Source: Stigonema ocellatum SAG 48.90 = DSM 106950 (GTDB lineage Bacteria; Cyanobacteriota; Cyanobacteriia; Cyanobacteriales; Nostocaceae). Taken from it: a stretch of 64,000 nt of DNA. The DNA lies in assembly GCA_016903675.1 (NCBI GenBank), contig JADQBA010000031.1:1-64000 (forward strand). The letters run 5' to 3'. Shown here piece by piece: positions 9,243 to 17,550 of the stretch (its first letter is position 1; each line of letters opens with the position of its first letter). Under the pieces are notes generated by a model that worked only from the letters and a program-made list of their open reading frames with translations, did no database searches and was not told where the DNA came from. The translations under genes were made by a program, and so were the position numbers.

Positions 9243-10070
9243 ATGAACATTCTCAGTCACTTGCTTTCTCAACCAGGTCAAGATAGCGGTCAGAAACGAC
9301 AACGCAGAGGAATTGAAATTAAATCGCCGCGTGAAATTGAAATTATGCGGCAATCAGCAAAAATCGTGGCAACTGTACTCAAAGAAATTTCTGAACTGGT
9401 ACAACCAGGAATGACGACATCTGAGTTGGATGCTCATGCGGAAAAACGTATTCGGGAAATGGGTGCAACACCTAGCTTTAAGGGATATCACGGTTTTCCC
9501 GGTTCAATCTGTGCTAGTATTAACAATGAAGTTGTACATGGTATCCCCAGTCCCAAGAAAGTGATTCGCCTTGGAGATGTTTTAAAAGTAGATACAGGTG
9601 CTTATTACCAAGGCTTTCATGGCGACTCATGCATTACTATTGCTGTGGGTGAAGTGACGAAAGAAGCTGCTAAACTGATTCGTGTAGCAGAAGAAACCCT
9701 CTACAAAGGCATTGAACAAGTGAAAGCAGGTAACTCCTTACTGGACATTGCTGGGGCAATTGAAGACCATGTGAAAGCAAATGGTTTGAGCGTGGTAGAG
9801 GACTTTACAGGACACGGTGTCGGTCGTAACCTGCATGAAGAACCTTCAGTTTTCAACTTCCGCACTCGTGAAATGCCGAATATTAAACTACGTGCGGGGA
9901 TGACTTTGGCAATTGAGCCAATTTTGAATCAGGGTTCTAAGTTTACACGAACCTTATCTGACCGCTGGACAGCCGTAACTGTAGATAACTCTCTGTCTGC
10001 TCAGTTTGAGCATACCGTGTTGGTGACAGAGACTGGATACGAGATTTTTACTGATCGCACAAAACTATGA
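9243..10070 (+). CDS. map: Methionine aminopeptidase, type I
   Basis: 275 aa. It removes the initiator methionine from nascent proteins. The pita-bread fold ligands are visible: VDTGAYYQGFHGDSC (two Asp), GHGVGRNLHEEP (His), AIEPIL (Glu) and AQFEHTVLV (Glu). The N-terminal 25 residues before GIEIKSPREIEIMRQSAKIV are an extension with no recognised domain. The ATG at 9243 follows directly on a block of ACTCCCC repeats, so there is no Shine-Dalgarno sequence, and the promoter must lie in or before the repeat block. Another array starts right after the stop codon. Confidence 0.95.
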   Translation: MNILSHLLSQPGQDSGQKRQRRGIEIKSPREIEIMRQSAKIVATVLKEISELVQPGMTTSELDAHAEKRIREMGATPSFKGYHGFPGSICASINNEVVHGIPSPKKVIRLGDVLKVDTGAYYQGFHGDSCITIAVGEVTKEAAKLIRVAEETLYKGIEQVKAGNSLLDIAGAIEDHVKANGLSVVEDFTGHGVGRNLHEEPSVFNFRTREMPNIKLRAGMTLAIEPILNQGSKFTRTLSDRWTAVTVDNSLSAQFEHTVLVTETGYEIFTDRTKL

Positions 10071-10073
10071 AGA

Positions 10074-10232
<159 letters not shown>

Positions 10233-10250
10233 TTTTTATAAAGACCATTT

Positions 10251-11855
10251 ATGCGAGAAACTCTAGAAAGCCAGATTGTTGGTGTTACCGTCTACTCTGA
10301 CCGAGCCTTAGTGACAAGAAGGGGTATAGTATCCCTGACAGGATGTGAACGGGAATTAGTCATTACCTCACTCCCAGACACTATAGAAACTGAGTCGGTA
10401 CGGGTGAGTGGTACAGGTAGGGTAGGGGTTCGCTTACTGGGAGTTAGCACTTCTAGCATTTTCTCCACTGAACTTGTTGCAGAACGTCTGGCACAGTTGA
10501 GTAAGCACATCGAAGAGTTAGAAGCAGAATGGCACTGTTTGCAAGCTCAAATAGAGGGTTTGGCTTTACAGTCAAGGTTTATCGAAGGCTTGCGTGAACA
10601 GACACAAGAACCTTTTGCTCAAAGTCTGTCACGGAGAAATCTTAGCGTGAGTGAAACTTTGGATTTTGTGAATTTTCTGGGAAGTCAGTACACCGAGTAT
10701 GCGATCGCAACCAGGGAGTGCAAAACCCAACAGCAGGAATTAGAAAATCAGTTACAAGTGCTCAGTCAGCAGTTGCAACAAACACAAACACCCCATCCTA
10801 AAGAAAGTTTTAGTTTGACTGTGGCAGTTGAACCAGCCGGTGCTGGAGAGTTTGAGTTAGAGGTATCCTACATGGTTAACCGCGCTAGTTGGACTCCATT
10901 ATATGACTTGCAGCTAGATACCAATAACAATTGCCTGAAGCTGAGTTACCTTGCAGAAGTTACTCAAATGACTGGGGAAGATTGGCTTGGTGTTGGTCTC
11001 ACCCTCTCTACCGCCAAACCAGGTTTGGGAACTCTCCCACCCAAGATCCAACCTTGGTATATTGAGCTACCAAGACCACCAGAGTACCGTATGCGACGCA
11101 CACCCGCTGCTATATCCTCAGCACCTCCTATGACTATGGCAGCTCGTGGTGGTGTCGAGACCTCTGATGAAGACGCCAATATACCAGAAGAAAACTTCGT
11201 TGCCGCTCAGACAAGTGTAGCACAAGTATCCAAAGAAGGAAGTATCGTCACTTTTAAAGTTGGTAGCAACGGCAATATCCCCAGTGAAGACGCACCCCAT
11301 AAAATTACGATTTTCAAGGACGATTTTCCTTGTAGCTTCGAGTATGTAGCTATGCCGCGTCTGGTAAGCTTTGCTTATCTGCAAGCAAATGTCAAAAACA
11401 GCACCAACGGTGTAACTTTATTACCAGGAAAAGCAAATATTTTTCGGGATAATATCTTTGTCGGTACCACTCAACTAGATAACATTGCACCAGGGCAAGA
11501 GTTCAAGTTAAACTTGGGGATTGACGAAGGTTTGAAAATTGAGCGTGACTTAGTTGAGCGTCAAGTCGATAAAAAACTTATTGGCAACCAGCGTCGGACT
11601 ACCTACGGTTATCGTTTAGTCATTACTAACTTACTCAACCACGAGACTAATGTAAGACTAACCGAACAATTGCCTGTTAGCCGCAACGAACAGATTAAAG
11701 TACGCCTAGTCCGCAGTAACCCACAAATTCAACTTGGTGAAATGGGTATCTTGGACTGGACTTTCACTCTCCCGCCCCAAGCACGACAAGAGATATATTA
11801 TCAGTTCACCATCGAGCATCCACCAGAGCTAACAGTCATCGGTTTAGATATTTGA
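10251..11855 (+). CDS. MuiA-like protein (DUF4140-DUF4139)
   Basis: 534 aa. The N-terminal part (about residues 8-105) matches the DUF4140 pattern (VYSDRALVTRRG, LVITSLPDTIETESVRVSG). It is followed by a coiled-coil region (IEELEAEWHCLQAQ; QQQELENQLQVLSQQLQQ, about 85-190) and by DUF4139 from about 200 to the end (SYMVNRASWTPLYDLQL, EDWLGVGLTLSTAKP, LDWTFTLPPQARQEIYYQF). Proteins of this type are named after the mucoidy inhibitor MuiA; the molecular role is not known. No signal peptide is visible. The region 285-350 is low in conservation and rich in Ala, Ser and Glu. The gene is isolated by repeats on both sides. Confidence 0.85.
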   Translation: MRETLESQIVGVTVYSDRALVTRRGIVSLTGCERELVITSLPDTIETESVRVSGTGRVGVRLLGVSTSSIFSTELVAERLAQLSKHIEELEAEWHCLQAQIEGLALQSRFIEGLREQTQEPFAQSLSRRNLSVSETLDFVNFLGSQYTEYAIATRECKTQQQELENQLQVLSQQLQQTQTPHPKESFSLTVAVEPAGAGEFELEVSYMVNRASWTPLYDLQLDTNNNCLKLSYLAEVTQMTGEDWLGVGLTLSTAKPGLGTLPPKIQPWYIELPRPPEYRMRRTPAAISSAPPMTMAARGGVETSDEDANIPEENFVAAQTSVAQVSKEGSIVTFKVGSNGNIPSEDAPHKITIFKDDFPCSFEYVAMPRLVSFAYLQANVKNSTNGVTLLPGKANIFRDNIFVGTTQLDNIAPGQEFKLNLGIDEGLKIERDLVERQVDKKLIGNQRRTTYGYRLVITNLLNHETNVRLTEQLPVSRNEQIKVRLVRSNPQIQLGEMGILDWTFTLPPQARQEIYYQFTIEHPPELTVIGLDI

Positions 11856-11909
11856 CCAAAACTTCTTTTTATTCCTAACTCCTAACTCCTAACTCCTAAC
11901 TCCTGACTC

Positions 11910-12107
11910 TCACGTATCCTCGGGAAAAACCCATTTTGGTGGTTCTGCGAGTTTTTTGAGTCGCGCTGCTTCTGCTATTTCATACATTTTTTCTATAGAA
12001 GTCTCTTGGATGAACTTTGAAGCCGCCTCTACATAGGATTTTTCATCGGAAGCGCTGTCGTGTTCTTTTGTCTGAGGATTAGAATTATTTACCTTATTTT
12101 CTTCCAC
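11910..12107 (-). CDS. Small hypothetical protein
   Basis: 65 aa from a GTG at 12107 with a weak AGG upstream. It is hydrophilic and acidic (HDSASDEKSYVEAASKFIQ) with a helical centre (IEKMYEIAEAARLKKLAEPPKW). I recognise no family; the composition resembles small antitoxin-like or adaptor proteins, but no partner gene is adjacent. A pentamer-type CTAACTC array (11875-11905) lies just downstream. Confidence 0.45.
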   Translation of the reverse strand: MEENKVNNSNPQTKEHDSASDEKSYVEAASKFIQETSIEKMYEIAEAARLKKLAEPPKWVFPEDT

Positions 12108-12253
12108 GCTAACCTGTTCCTTATTTACCAGACATCATTCAGCAATTCCCAAAGCCAAGCCAAAATACTGATGTTAGATATTTTAACCTGCTGACTACCC
12201 TGTGAAACCATCGGTGTAACATTTCTCAAATTACAAGGTAGTTGCGCCTTATA

Positions 12254-12481
12254 CTATCCAGGACTTACGCACTTTATAAATCAACCATCATGTGCATAAC
12301 GAAACTTCGCCATTTGCCTCGTTCCTGGGCTGCTGCCACAGAATGTAATTAGGCGAGGGCTGCTGCCTCGCATCAAATGGGGTTGCAGAGCCTCCACCAA
12401 AGAGCATTACAAGGCAGCAGCCCACTAACGAGAATGTGATGCACAGTCTGCGTTCTCTGTCAATGCGTAAGTCCTACTATC
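12254..12481. mobile_element. Miniature inverted-repeat element, family A, copy 1 (with 5-bp target duplication)
   Basis: The element proper is 12259-12476, 218 bp. Its ends are CAGGACTTACGCA and TGCGTAAGTCCTA (13-bp inverted repeat, one mismatch), and it is flanked on both sides by CTATC. Inside are CTGCTGCCTTGTAATG-type sequences. Relative to the copy at 33159-33383 it is inverted: that copy begins with the TTGACAG end and finishes with the CTTTA end. It has no coding capacity. Confidence 0.85.
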
Positions 12482-12539
12482 ATAGAAAACTACGTCTGTC
12501 TATATTTGACTATACAAAACCAAACTATTAGCTCTCACA

Positions 12540-12665
12540 GTTACTCATCTCCATCACGATCCAATACTGCGTAGGTTTTGCGAAAATAAGAAACCCGGTA
12601 ACTTTTACGAAACCGGGTTTCTGGCACCTCAACTATCGTTAACCGACAAGTATTGCATCACGATC
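12540..12665. repeat. AGAAACCCGG hairpin repeat
   Basis: AGAAACCCGGT and ACCGGGTTTCT (12589-12622) form a hairpin. The outer sequences CCAATACTGC and CAAGTATTGC are also roughly inverted. The core is shared with the elements at 23914-24016 and 62846-62947. Confidence 0.6.
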
Positions 12666-12725
12666 CTCTGAGGTGTTCAGTCAACAACTGGCTCAAAAAA
12701 TGAACTTGAAAGTAACTTACAAAAC

Positions 12726-13145
12726 TTATATAGGCAATTGTCTCACTCGGAAATGGCGATCGCTTATAGAAATAATCGCCCCTGCTGCTAAATCCTCCTC
12801 AAACCGATTCAATACGGATGCCAAACGTTCATTGATTATTTTGTAACTTTCGTTCCCCAATCGAAATAGAATTACGCTTGGCAATGTCGCTCCACTCACT
12901 GCCAACAAATAACCAAAATCTAAATCTACTGTTAATAAAACTCGCCCATCAAGAGCGAGCTTTTACCATAATTTCATCATCGGGTAGTCTTTCTAGACCT
13001 TCATCAACCAAATGTACTGCATCATAACCAGCGGCTTTTAGCCAATTTACAGTTCGCGGTGAAGCAGTCCTGCAGGCGGGTTTCCCAACAAGCGGGAACT
13101 GCTGAACCCGAAGGGTGAAATCCCCATATCTGCCAAGAATTTCAT
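12726..13145 (-). pseudogene. DUF5615 PIN-like protein, decayed
   Basis: The original start is the ATG at 13145 (MKFLADMGISP), which overlaps the stop of the upstream DUF433 gene by ATGA. After codon 11 an approximately 55-bp palindromic repeat (13059-13113), flanked by direct repeats GGTGAA, breaks the frame. The body continues as RTVNWLKAAGYDAVHL and LERLPDDEIMVKARS. A second lesion, one extra T near 12960, shifts the frame before DGRVLLTVDLDFGYLLAV. The tail then runs intact to RVRQLPI at 12726. DUF5615 proteins are PIN-like putative toxins paired with DUF433 antitoxins. With two frameshifts the product cannot be made. Confidence 0.85.
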
Positions 13146-13368
13146 CCTGCCTTCTCACCAACTATTGGGTAAACTTGCTCGCGTGCCAACCATGCGGCAT
13201 ACATCAATGATTGCTGGTTCCAAATATGGATAGTCTTCTATAATTTCAGCCACAGTTTTGCCATTGGCGACCAAATTCAAGATCAATGAAACCGGAACTC
13301 GCCCAAGCGCGAATACAAGCTTCTCCAGCCATAATGCGTGGTTGACACTCCCCTTGCCTAAACCCCAT
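13142..13368 (-). pseudogene. DUF433 antitoxin-like protein, decayed
   Basis: From ATG 13368 the protein starts MGFRQGECQPRIMAGEACIR, but then one base too many before RVPVSLILNLVANGKTVAEI changes the frame. After EDYPYLEP a short deletion changes it again; the correct ending, LMYAAWLAREQVYPIVGEKAG, lies in another frame and stops at 13142. Every expected block of a DUF433 protein is present, but in three frames. The partner DUF5615 gene is decayed too, so the whole module is dead. Confidence 0.85.
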
Positions 13369-13376
13369 GTAAGCAC

Positions 13377-13656
13377 GAGCCTTGGGTTTGCGCCCTATGA
13401 GTTTCGGTCAAAACCTAACATGATTTAATATAAGCCATAATCGAGAGAGATAGAAACCATGTCTCGGTTAAAAGCACCCCACTCCCCACTCCCTCCTGGG
13501 GTTGAAACCCCAGGCTATCCCCACTCCCCGTGTTTCTTGAGAGCACCCCACGGGCGGCGAACCACCCCCTATGAATGAAAGAAACACCCTCATGAATCCC
13601 CCTACACCCCTACACCCTCACACCCCTACACCCCTCTGTTTCTTGAAAGAACGTTG
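13377..13656. repeat. Mixed simple repeats upstream of mnmE
   Basis: Short ACTCCCC units (13479-13495), a CCTGGGGTTGAAACCCCAGG palindrome (13496-13516), a CCCACGGGCGG / TATGAATGAAAGAAACACCC segment (13549-13590), and CCTACACCC units. The middle segment returns in inverse orientation at 59905-59995. No coding sequence. Confidence 0.75.
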
Positions 13657-15039
13657 ATGTCAGAAATATTTGCCACAACTGGAACCATCGCGGCGATCGC
13701 CACTGCTGTTGTCCCCCAACAAGGTAGTGTGGGTATTGTGCGGGTATCTGGTGTCCAAGCAATGGATATTGCCCAAAGGCTTTTCCATGCGCCTGGTGGT
13801 CAAGTTTGGGAAAGTCACCGCATTCTCTACGGATACATCCGCCATCCTCAGACGCAACAATTGGTGGATGAAGCACTTTTGCTCGTTATGAAAGGACCCC
13901 GTTCTTATACTCGTGAAGATGTGGTGGAGTTTCATTGCCACGGGGGAATTATGGCGGTGCAGCAAGTCTTGCAGCTTTGTTTGGAAAATGGGGCAAGACT
14001 AGCACAACCAGGAGAATTTACCCTGCGGGCATTTTTGAATGGGCGAGTAGATTTGACTCAGGCAGAAAGTATTGCCGATTTGGTGGGAGCGCGATCGCAA
14101 AGCGCTGTGCAAGCAGCATTAGCAGGTTTACAGGGGAAATTAGCCCATCCCATACGTCAGTTACGCGCCAACTGTTTGGATATCTTGGCAGAAATTGAAG
14201 CCAGAATAGATTTTGAGGAAGACCTACCCCCGCTGGATGATAAAGCTATCATATCAGAAATTGAGAGAACTTCAGCAGAAATAACTCGGATTTTGGCAAC
14301 TGCTGACAAGGGGGAACTACTCCGCACAGGGTTGAAAGTAGCGATAGTTGGGCGTCCGAATGTGGGAAAATCGAGTTTGTTGAACGCTTGGAGCCAGAGC
14401 GATCGCGCTATTGTCACCGATTTGCCAGGGACAACCCGCGATGTGGTGGAATCTCAGTTAGTTGTGGGCGGGATTCCCGTGCAAGTGCTGGATACTGCTG
14501 GCATTCGGCACACAGAAGACCAGGTGGAAAAGATGGGAGTCGAGCGATCGCACCGTGCTGCAAGTGTAGCTGACTTAGTCCTGCTCACCATCGATGCTAC
14601 AGCAGGTTGGACAGCAGCAGACCAGGAAATTTACGCACAGGTACAACACCGTCCGTTAATTTTAGTTATCAATAAAATTGACATAGCATCACCAGAAGGA
14701 CTAGAATATCCAGCAACTATTACACAGGTTGTCAAAACAGCAGCAGCCCAAAGCCAAGGCATCGAAGCCTTAGAAGCCGCAATTTTAGAGACGGTGCAAG
14801 CAGGCAAAGTGCAAGCAGCCGACTTGGACTTTGCCATTAACCAACGGCAAGCAGCAGCATTGACACACGCCAAAACTTCCTTAGAACAGGTACAAGCAAC
14901 AATTGACCAACAATTACCCCTTGATTTTTGGACAATTGACTTACGGGGTGCGATTCAAGCGCTGGGAGAAATCACGGGGGAAGAAGTCACAGAATCTGTA
15001 CTTGAGCGGATTTTTAGTAGGTTTTGTATCGGGAAATGA
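13657..15039 (+). CDS. mnmE: tRNA modification GTPase MnmE
   Basis: 460 aa from ATG 13657 (MSEIFATTGTIAAIATAVV). MnmE with MnmG modifies uridine 34 of certain tRNAs to carboxymethylaminomethyl derivatives. The N-terminal folate-binding domain contains GSVGIVRVSG and GPRSYTREDVVEFHCHGG; the helical domain has GEFTLRAFLNGRVDLTQAE. The inserted G domain has G1 GRPNVGKSSL (about 231-240), DLPGTTRD, DTAGIRHTED and NKID. The C-terminal FCIGK with its catalytic cysteine is intact. About 65 bp of the G-domain coding sequence (14504-14568) recurs as a fragment at 16505-16568. Confidence 0.97.
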   Translation: MSEIFATTGTIAAIATAVVPQQGSVGIVRVSGVQAMDIAQRLFHAPGGQVWESHRILYGYIRHPQTQQLVDEALLLVMKGPRSYTREDVVEFHCHGGIMAVQQVLQLCLENGARLAQPGEFTLRAFLNGRVDLTQAESIADLVGARSQSAVQAALAGLQGKLAHPIRQLRANCLDILAEIEARIDFEEDLPPLDDKAIISEIERTSAEITRILATADKGELLRTGLKVAIVGRPNVGKSSLLNAWSQSDRAIVTDLPGTTRDVVESQLVVGGIPVQVLDTAGIRHTEDQVEKMGVERSHRAASVADLVLLTIDATAGWTAADQEIYAQVQHRPLILVINKIDIASPEGLEYPATITQVVKTAAAQSQGIEALEAAILETVQAGKVQAADLDFAINQRQAAALTHAKTSLEQVQATIDQQLPLDFWTIDLRGAIQALGEITGEEVTESVLERIFSRFCIGK

Positions 15040-15085
15040 ACCCATAGCACAGAAGGCTTTCTATGCTTGATTTTCAGCAATTAAC

Positions 15086-15451
15086 TTATATTTCATCAAC
15101 CAGAACTGTACCACCTTCGTAAAAATCAATACTGAGATGATAATCTTGAAGTAGTGCAGTTCCGATAAGTGGACGACGACCCATAGCCAAAACTGCTACA
15201 TCGCGCTCTACGCCATTCCATAAAATAGTCGCCAAATAAACGTCAGTTGCAACGTTTGAGTTATCAGCAAGGTTGGCATTGATTCGGGTAATATAAGTTA
15301 ACCCAAGTTTGGCTATTGCAGCAGGTAGTAAGGTCAAAAAACCTTCAAATCCTGTATCCACAACGCACTTAATTTCTATGTTTGGACTTTCTAGAAGACA
15401 CAGAATTATACCTATTTGAGCTTGAAGCCGAACTACAGTTCCATTGATCAC
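15086..15451 (-). CDS. Clan AA (retropepsin-like) aspartic protease
   Basis: 121 aa from GTG 15451, which overlaps the upstream stop by GTGA. The catalytic motif VVDTGFEGFLTL (Asp-Thr-Gly, about residues 31-33) and the second hydrophobic motif LIGTALLQDYHLSIDF are characteristic of single-domain cyanobacterial clan AA proteases, which act as homodimers. Substrate unknown. The translational coupling with the 90-aa gene upstream suggests that the two proteins act together; such pairs are common in cyanobacteria and resemble toxin-antitoxin arrangements, but this is inference. Confidence 0.75.
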   Translation of the reverse strand: MINGTVVRLQAQIGIILCLLESPNIEIKCVVDTGFEGFLTLLPAAIAKLGLTYITRINANLADNSNVATDVYLATILWNGVERDVAVLAMGRRPLIGTALLQDYHLSIDFYEGGTVLVDEI

Positions 15452-15720
15452 TGTGCCGTCCTAAACAATGTACCACCAAGAGCGTAGACAGCATTAAAAC
15501 CTATTCTTTCAGCCCAAAGTGCTGCATCAGCTTGTTTCGCTCTTAACCGCAAACTCGTTACAAGTAAATCATCACCTATTTCATATTCGCCTGTCTCAAC
15601 ATTAATCGAGACAATTTTGCCAATATTTTCTGGTGTTTCGACTTGAGGACGGATGCTATTTTCGTAGAGTTCTTTGCCACGTTGGGTAATTTCTTCGTCA
15701 CTAAGTTTGGGCTTGGACAT
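15448..15720 (-). CDS. Conserved hypothetical protein paired with an aspartic protease
   Basis: 90 aa from ATG 15720. It begins MSKPKLSDEEITQRGKELYE and holds the segment IGKIVSINVETGEYEIGDD, typical of short cyanobacterial proteins encoded directly before clan AA proteases. The following LRLRAKQADAALWAERIGFNAVYALGG could bind or position the partner. No catalytic motif. It is the first gene of a two-gene operon with the protease (4-nt overlap). Confidence 0.7.
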   Translation of the reverse strand: MSKPKLSDEEITQRGKELYENSIRPQVETPENIGKIVSINVETGEYEIGDDLLVTSLRLRAKQADAALWAERIGFNAVYALGGTLFRTAQ

Positions 15721-15828
15721 GCAGCAAATATCAAGAGCGTTAATTCCACTTCTATCCCGATTGTAAAACAGAAGCTAGAATTCGCCTGTAAAATTAAACA
15801 AGAGCGATCGCATCTGAAGCACAAAACA

Positions 15829-16086
15829 ATGACACGGATTCCATTGGCAGAAGCCCAACTTCGTTTACCCGAACTGATTGCAAGTCTACAACCCGGTGAA
15901 GAAGTGCAGATTTTTTCCGGCGATACGCGCAGCGTCAAGCCTCCGGCTTATCGCACCGTCGCCAGACTGATTGCCGAACCCCAACCACCCCGCAAGCCTC
16001 GCCAGCCCGGTAGTGCAATCGGAACCCTAATCATCCTGTCCGAAGACGAAACCCACTTGAAAGACTTTCACGACTATATGCCATGA
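15829..16086 (+). CDS. Antitoxin-like protein of a VapBC/Phd-type module
   Basis: 85 aa from ATG 15829 (MTRIPLAEAQLRLPELIASL). The start resembles Phd/YefM-type antitoxins, and the stop overlaps the vapC start by ATGA. The segment DTRSVKPPAYR (15922-15954) is encoded by a 33-bp ACGCGCAGCGTCAAGCC...-type repeat that interrupts the expected GD-RTVARL sequence in frame; the reading frame survives. The toxin downstream is frameshifted, so the antitoxin may now be an orphan. Confidence 0.65.
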   Translation: MTRIPLAEAQLRLPELIASLQPGEEVQIFSGDTRSVKPPAYRTVARLIAEPQPPRKPRQPGSAIGTLIILSEDETHLKDFHDYMP

Positions 16087-16468
16087 AGTTTCTGCTCGAT
16101 ACTCAGGCATTCCTCTGGTTTGTACTCAACGATCGCGCCCTTAGTCAAGTCGCCTGTGATTTGATTGTCGATCCCCTGAATGACATCTTGCTCAGTCCTG
16201 CAACAATTGGGAAATTGCCATCAAAGTTAGTATTGGTAAGTATCAAATTCCTGGAAATTTTGAAACATGGATAGAGCATCAAATCCAAGTTAACGAATTG
16301 GAAATATTACCCATTAAAGTTGCTCATGCAGCCGCGATCGTGACTCTGCCATTCCATCATAAAGATCCCTTTGATCGGCTTTTGGTTGCACAAGCAATCA
16401 CAGAAAAGATCCCGATCATTAGCGTGGATGCAGTGCTAGACAATTATACAGTCACTCGTTATTGGTAA
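16083..16468 (+). pseudogene. VapC-type PIN-domain toxin, frameshifted
   Basis: The frame from ATG 16083 reads MKFLLDTQAFLWFVLND with the first PIN Asp, and LSPAT, then shifts. From about 16203 the correct continuation is in the next frame: NWEIAIKVSIGKYQIPG, ending with FHHKDPFDRLLVAQA, IPIISVDAVLDNY and a stop at 16468. A single missing base near 16202 explains the break. All PIN acidic residues are present in the two frames together. VapC toxins are ribonucleases; here the product would be a 60-aa fragment. Confidence 0.85.
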
Positions 16469-16504
16469 GTACGATAACCTACGATCAGTCGCAGTGCGAT
16501 CGTC

Positions 16505-16572
16505 TTCGGCACACAGAAGACCTGGTGGAAAACATGGGAGTCAAGCGATCGCGTTAAAGTTGCAAGTGATTG
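16505..16572 (+). repeat. Displaced fragment of mnmE
   Basis: TTCGGCACACAGAAGACC, GGTGGAAAA, ATGGGAGTC and AGCGATCGC occur in the same order and spacing as in mnmE 14504-14568, with a few substitutions. The fragment is not part of any reading frame here. Confidence 0.85.
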
Positions 16573-16631
16573 ACAGGCTTTTGCGTCGCCCTAAGTTTTC
16601 GCTCTTTACTGTCTTAACCTGTGCTGTGTAC

Positions 16632-16967
16632 TTAGCAACGGCGATCGCGTTCTAGGTCGTGGATCACTTTCTCCAGATACCAGTTATCTGAGTTCCCTGG
16701 GTGTAACTGCCGTTGGTGTTTGAGCAGTCGTTTGGCTGTTGGAGTGTCACCACGGAGCAAGCCGATCAGTTCGCTTTGCAGTTTCCGGTTTCTTGGATCT
16801 GTCCGGTAGGAGCGAGAAACCTTGCCGCGTAGTTGGTGCGGCGACCGTGGTTTAAAAATTTGTTTCCACAGGTATTGAAGGTATCGGATCTGATAAATCA
16901 AGGCGCTCAGTAAGATGAAGCAATTACCTACCAGAAAAAGAATATGCAGTAATTGATGTAGAAGCAT
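16632..16967 (-). CDS. Small membrane-anchored hypothetical protein
   Basis: 111 aa from ATG 16967 (MLLHQLLHILFLVGNCFILL). The first 35 residues form one hydrophobic segment; the rest is basic and hydrophilic (HQLRGKVSRSYRTDPRNRKLQ), with a helical stretch LIGLLRGDTPTAKRLLKHQRQ like a single solo repeat, and ends WYLEKVIHDLERDRRC. The layout (one membrane span, cytosolic helical tail) is seen in unnamed cyanobacterial proteins, but I assign no function. The gene lies alone between decayed modules. Confidence 0.6.
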   Translation of the reverse strand: MLLHQLLHILFLVGNCFILLSALIYQIRYLQYLWKQIFKPRSPHQLRGKVSRSYRTDPRNRKLQSELIGLLRGDTPTAKRLLKHQRQLHPGNSDNWYLEKVIHDLERDRRC

Positions 16968-17006
16968 AATGAAGAGAGTGAGCAAGTGTTGTAACTCACT
17001 CTAAGA

Positions 17007-17052
17007 TGCGGGGACTTTCCAGCGTTCAACCACGGGAAGTTCCCGCATTTTT
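17007..17052 (+). terminator. Probable rho-independent terminator
   Basis: TGCGGGGACTTTCC pairs with GGGAAGTTCCCGCA (12 of 14, plus G-U pairs) and is followed by TTTTTGTTG on the plus strand. No plus-strand gene is directly upstream; it may serve transcripts reading through from the vapC remnant. Confidence 0.5.
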
Positions 17053-17470
17053 GTTGTGGTTTTAGCAAAGATTTCATCGGTACTCTAGTCAATCGCCTTA
17101 TAGTAATTTCTCACTTCGCTGTTTTTGATTACGCTACCTAGGTGTTAAAAGACTGCACATCAAGTGGAATTAGTCCAGTTATAGCTGGACAAGGGAGCGG
17201 ATACCACTGTCCCCAAATCATAGCAAAAAGCGTTTTATTAGGACTGACGCGGGGACGCCGTGACACGGGGACGCACCAGAGGTTTTTATGATAACTAATT
17301 AACCGAAACGATTTCAAAGCGATATTTGCTGATTGGCAGAAGAGGCAAGCTGCAAGCGGAAGAGACTTGGTGTCATTGCAACCTAAGCAGCAGTCTAACA
17401 ACACGGTGCACCGGACGGAACAGAGATAGTCGTTGAAAAACGTCGGATACAAAAGTGAAGATACAGACTT

Positions 17471-17506
17471 GCTATGAACCCACGTTTTTAAGCGTGGGTT
17501 CATAGC
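17471..17506. repeat. Perfect 14-bp inverted repeat downstream of the small-gene cassette
   Basis: GCTATGAACCCACG, 8-nt loop, CGTGGGTTCATAGC. It lies 45 bp after the stop of the 81-aa zinc-ribbon gene on the minus strand. No U-tract follows, so it may protect the 3' end or be the end of an inserted segment. Confidence 0.7.
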
Positions 17507-17550
17507 AGCATAGCTCAATGCTATGCAAGGCACCCTTGAAAGCGGTTTAT

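Larger units (their letters stand above)
16968..17550. other. Gene-free interval with two strong inverted repeats
   Basis: A terminator-like stem at 17007-17050 and a 14-bp perfect inverted repeat at 17471-17506 are present. A 138-codon frame on the minus strand (17138-17554) has protein composition (many Cys, Pro, Ser) unlike a real gene, and I do not accept it. Confidence 0.6.
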
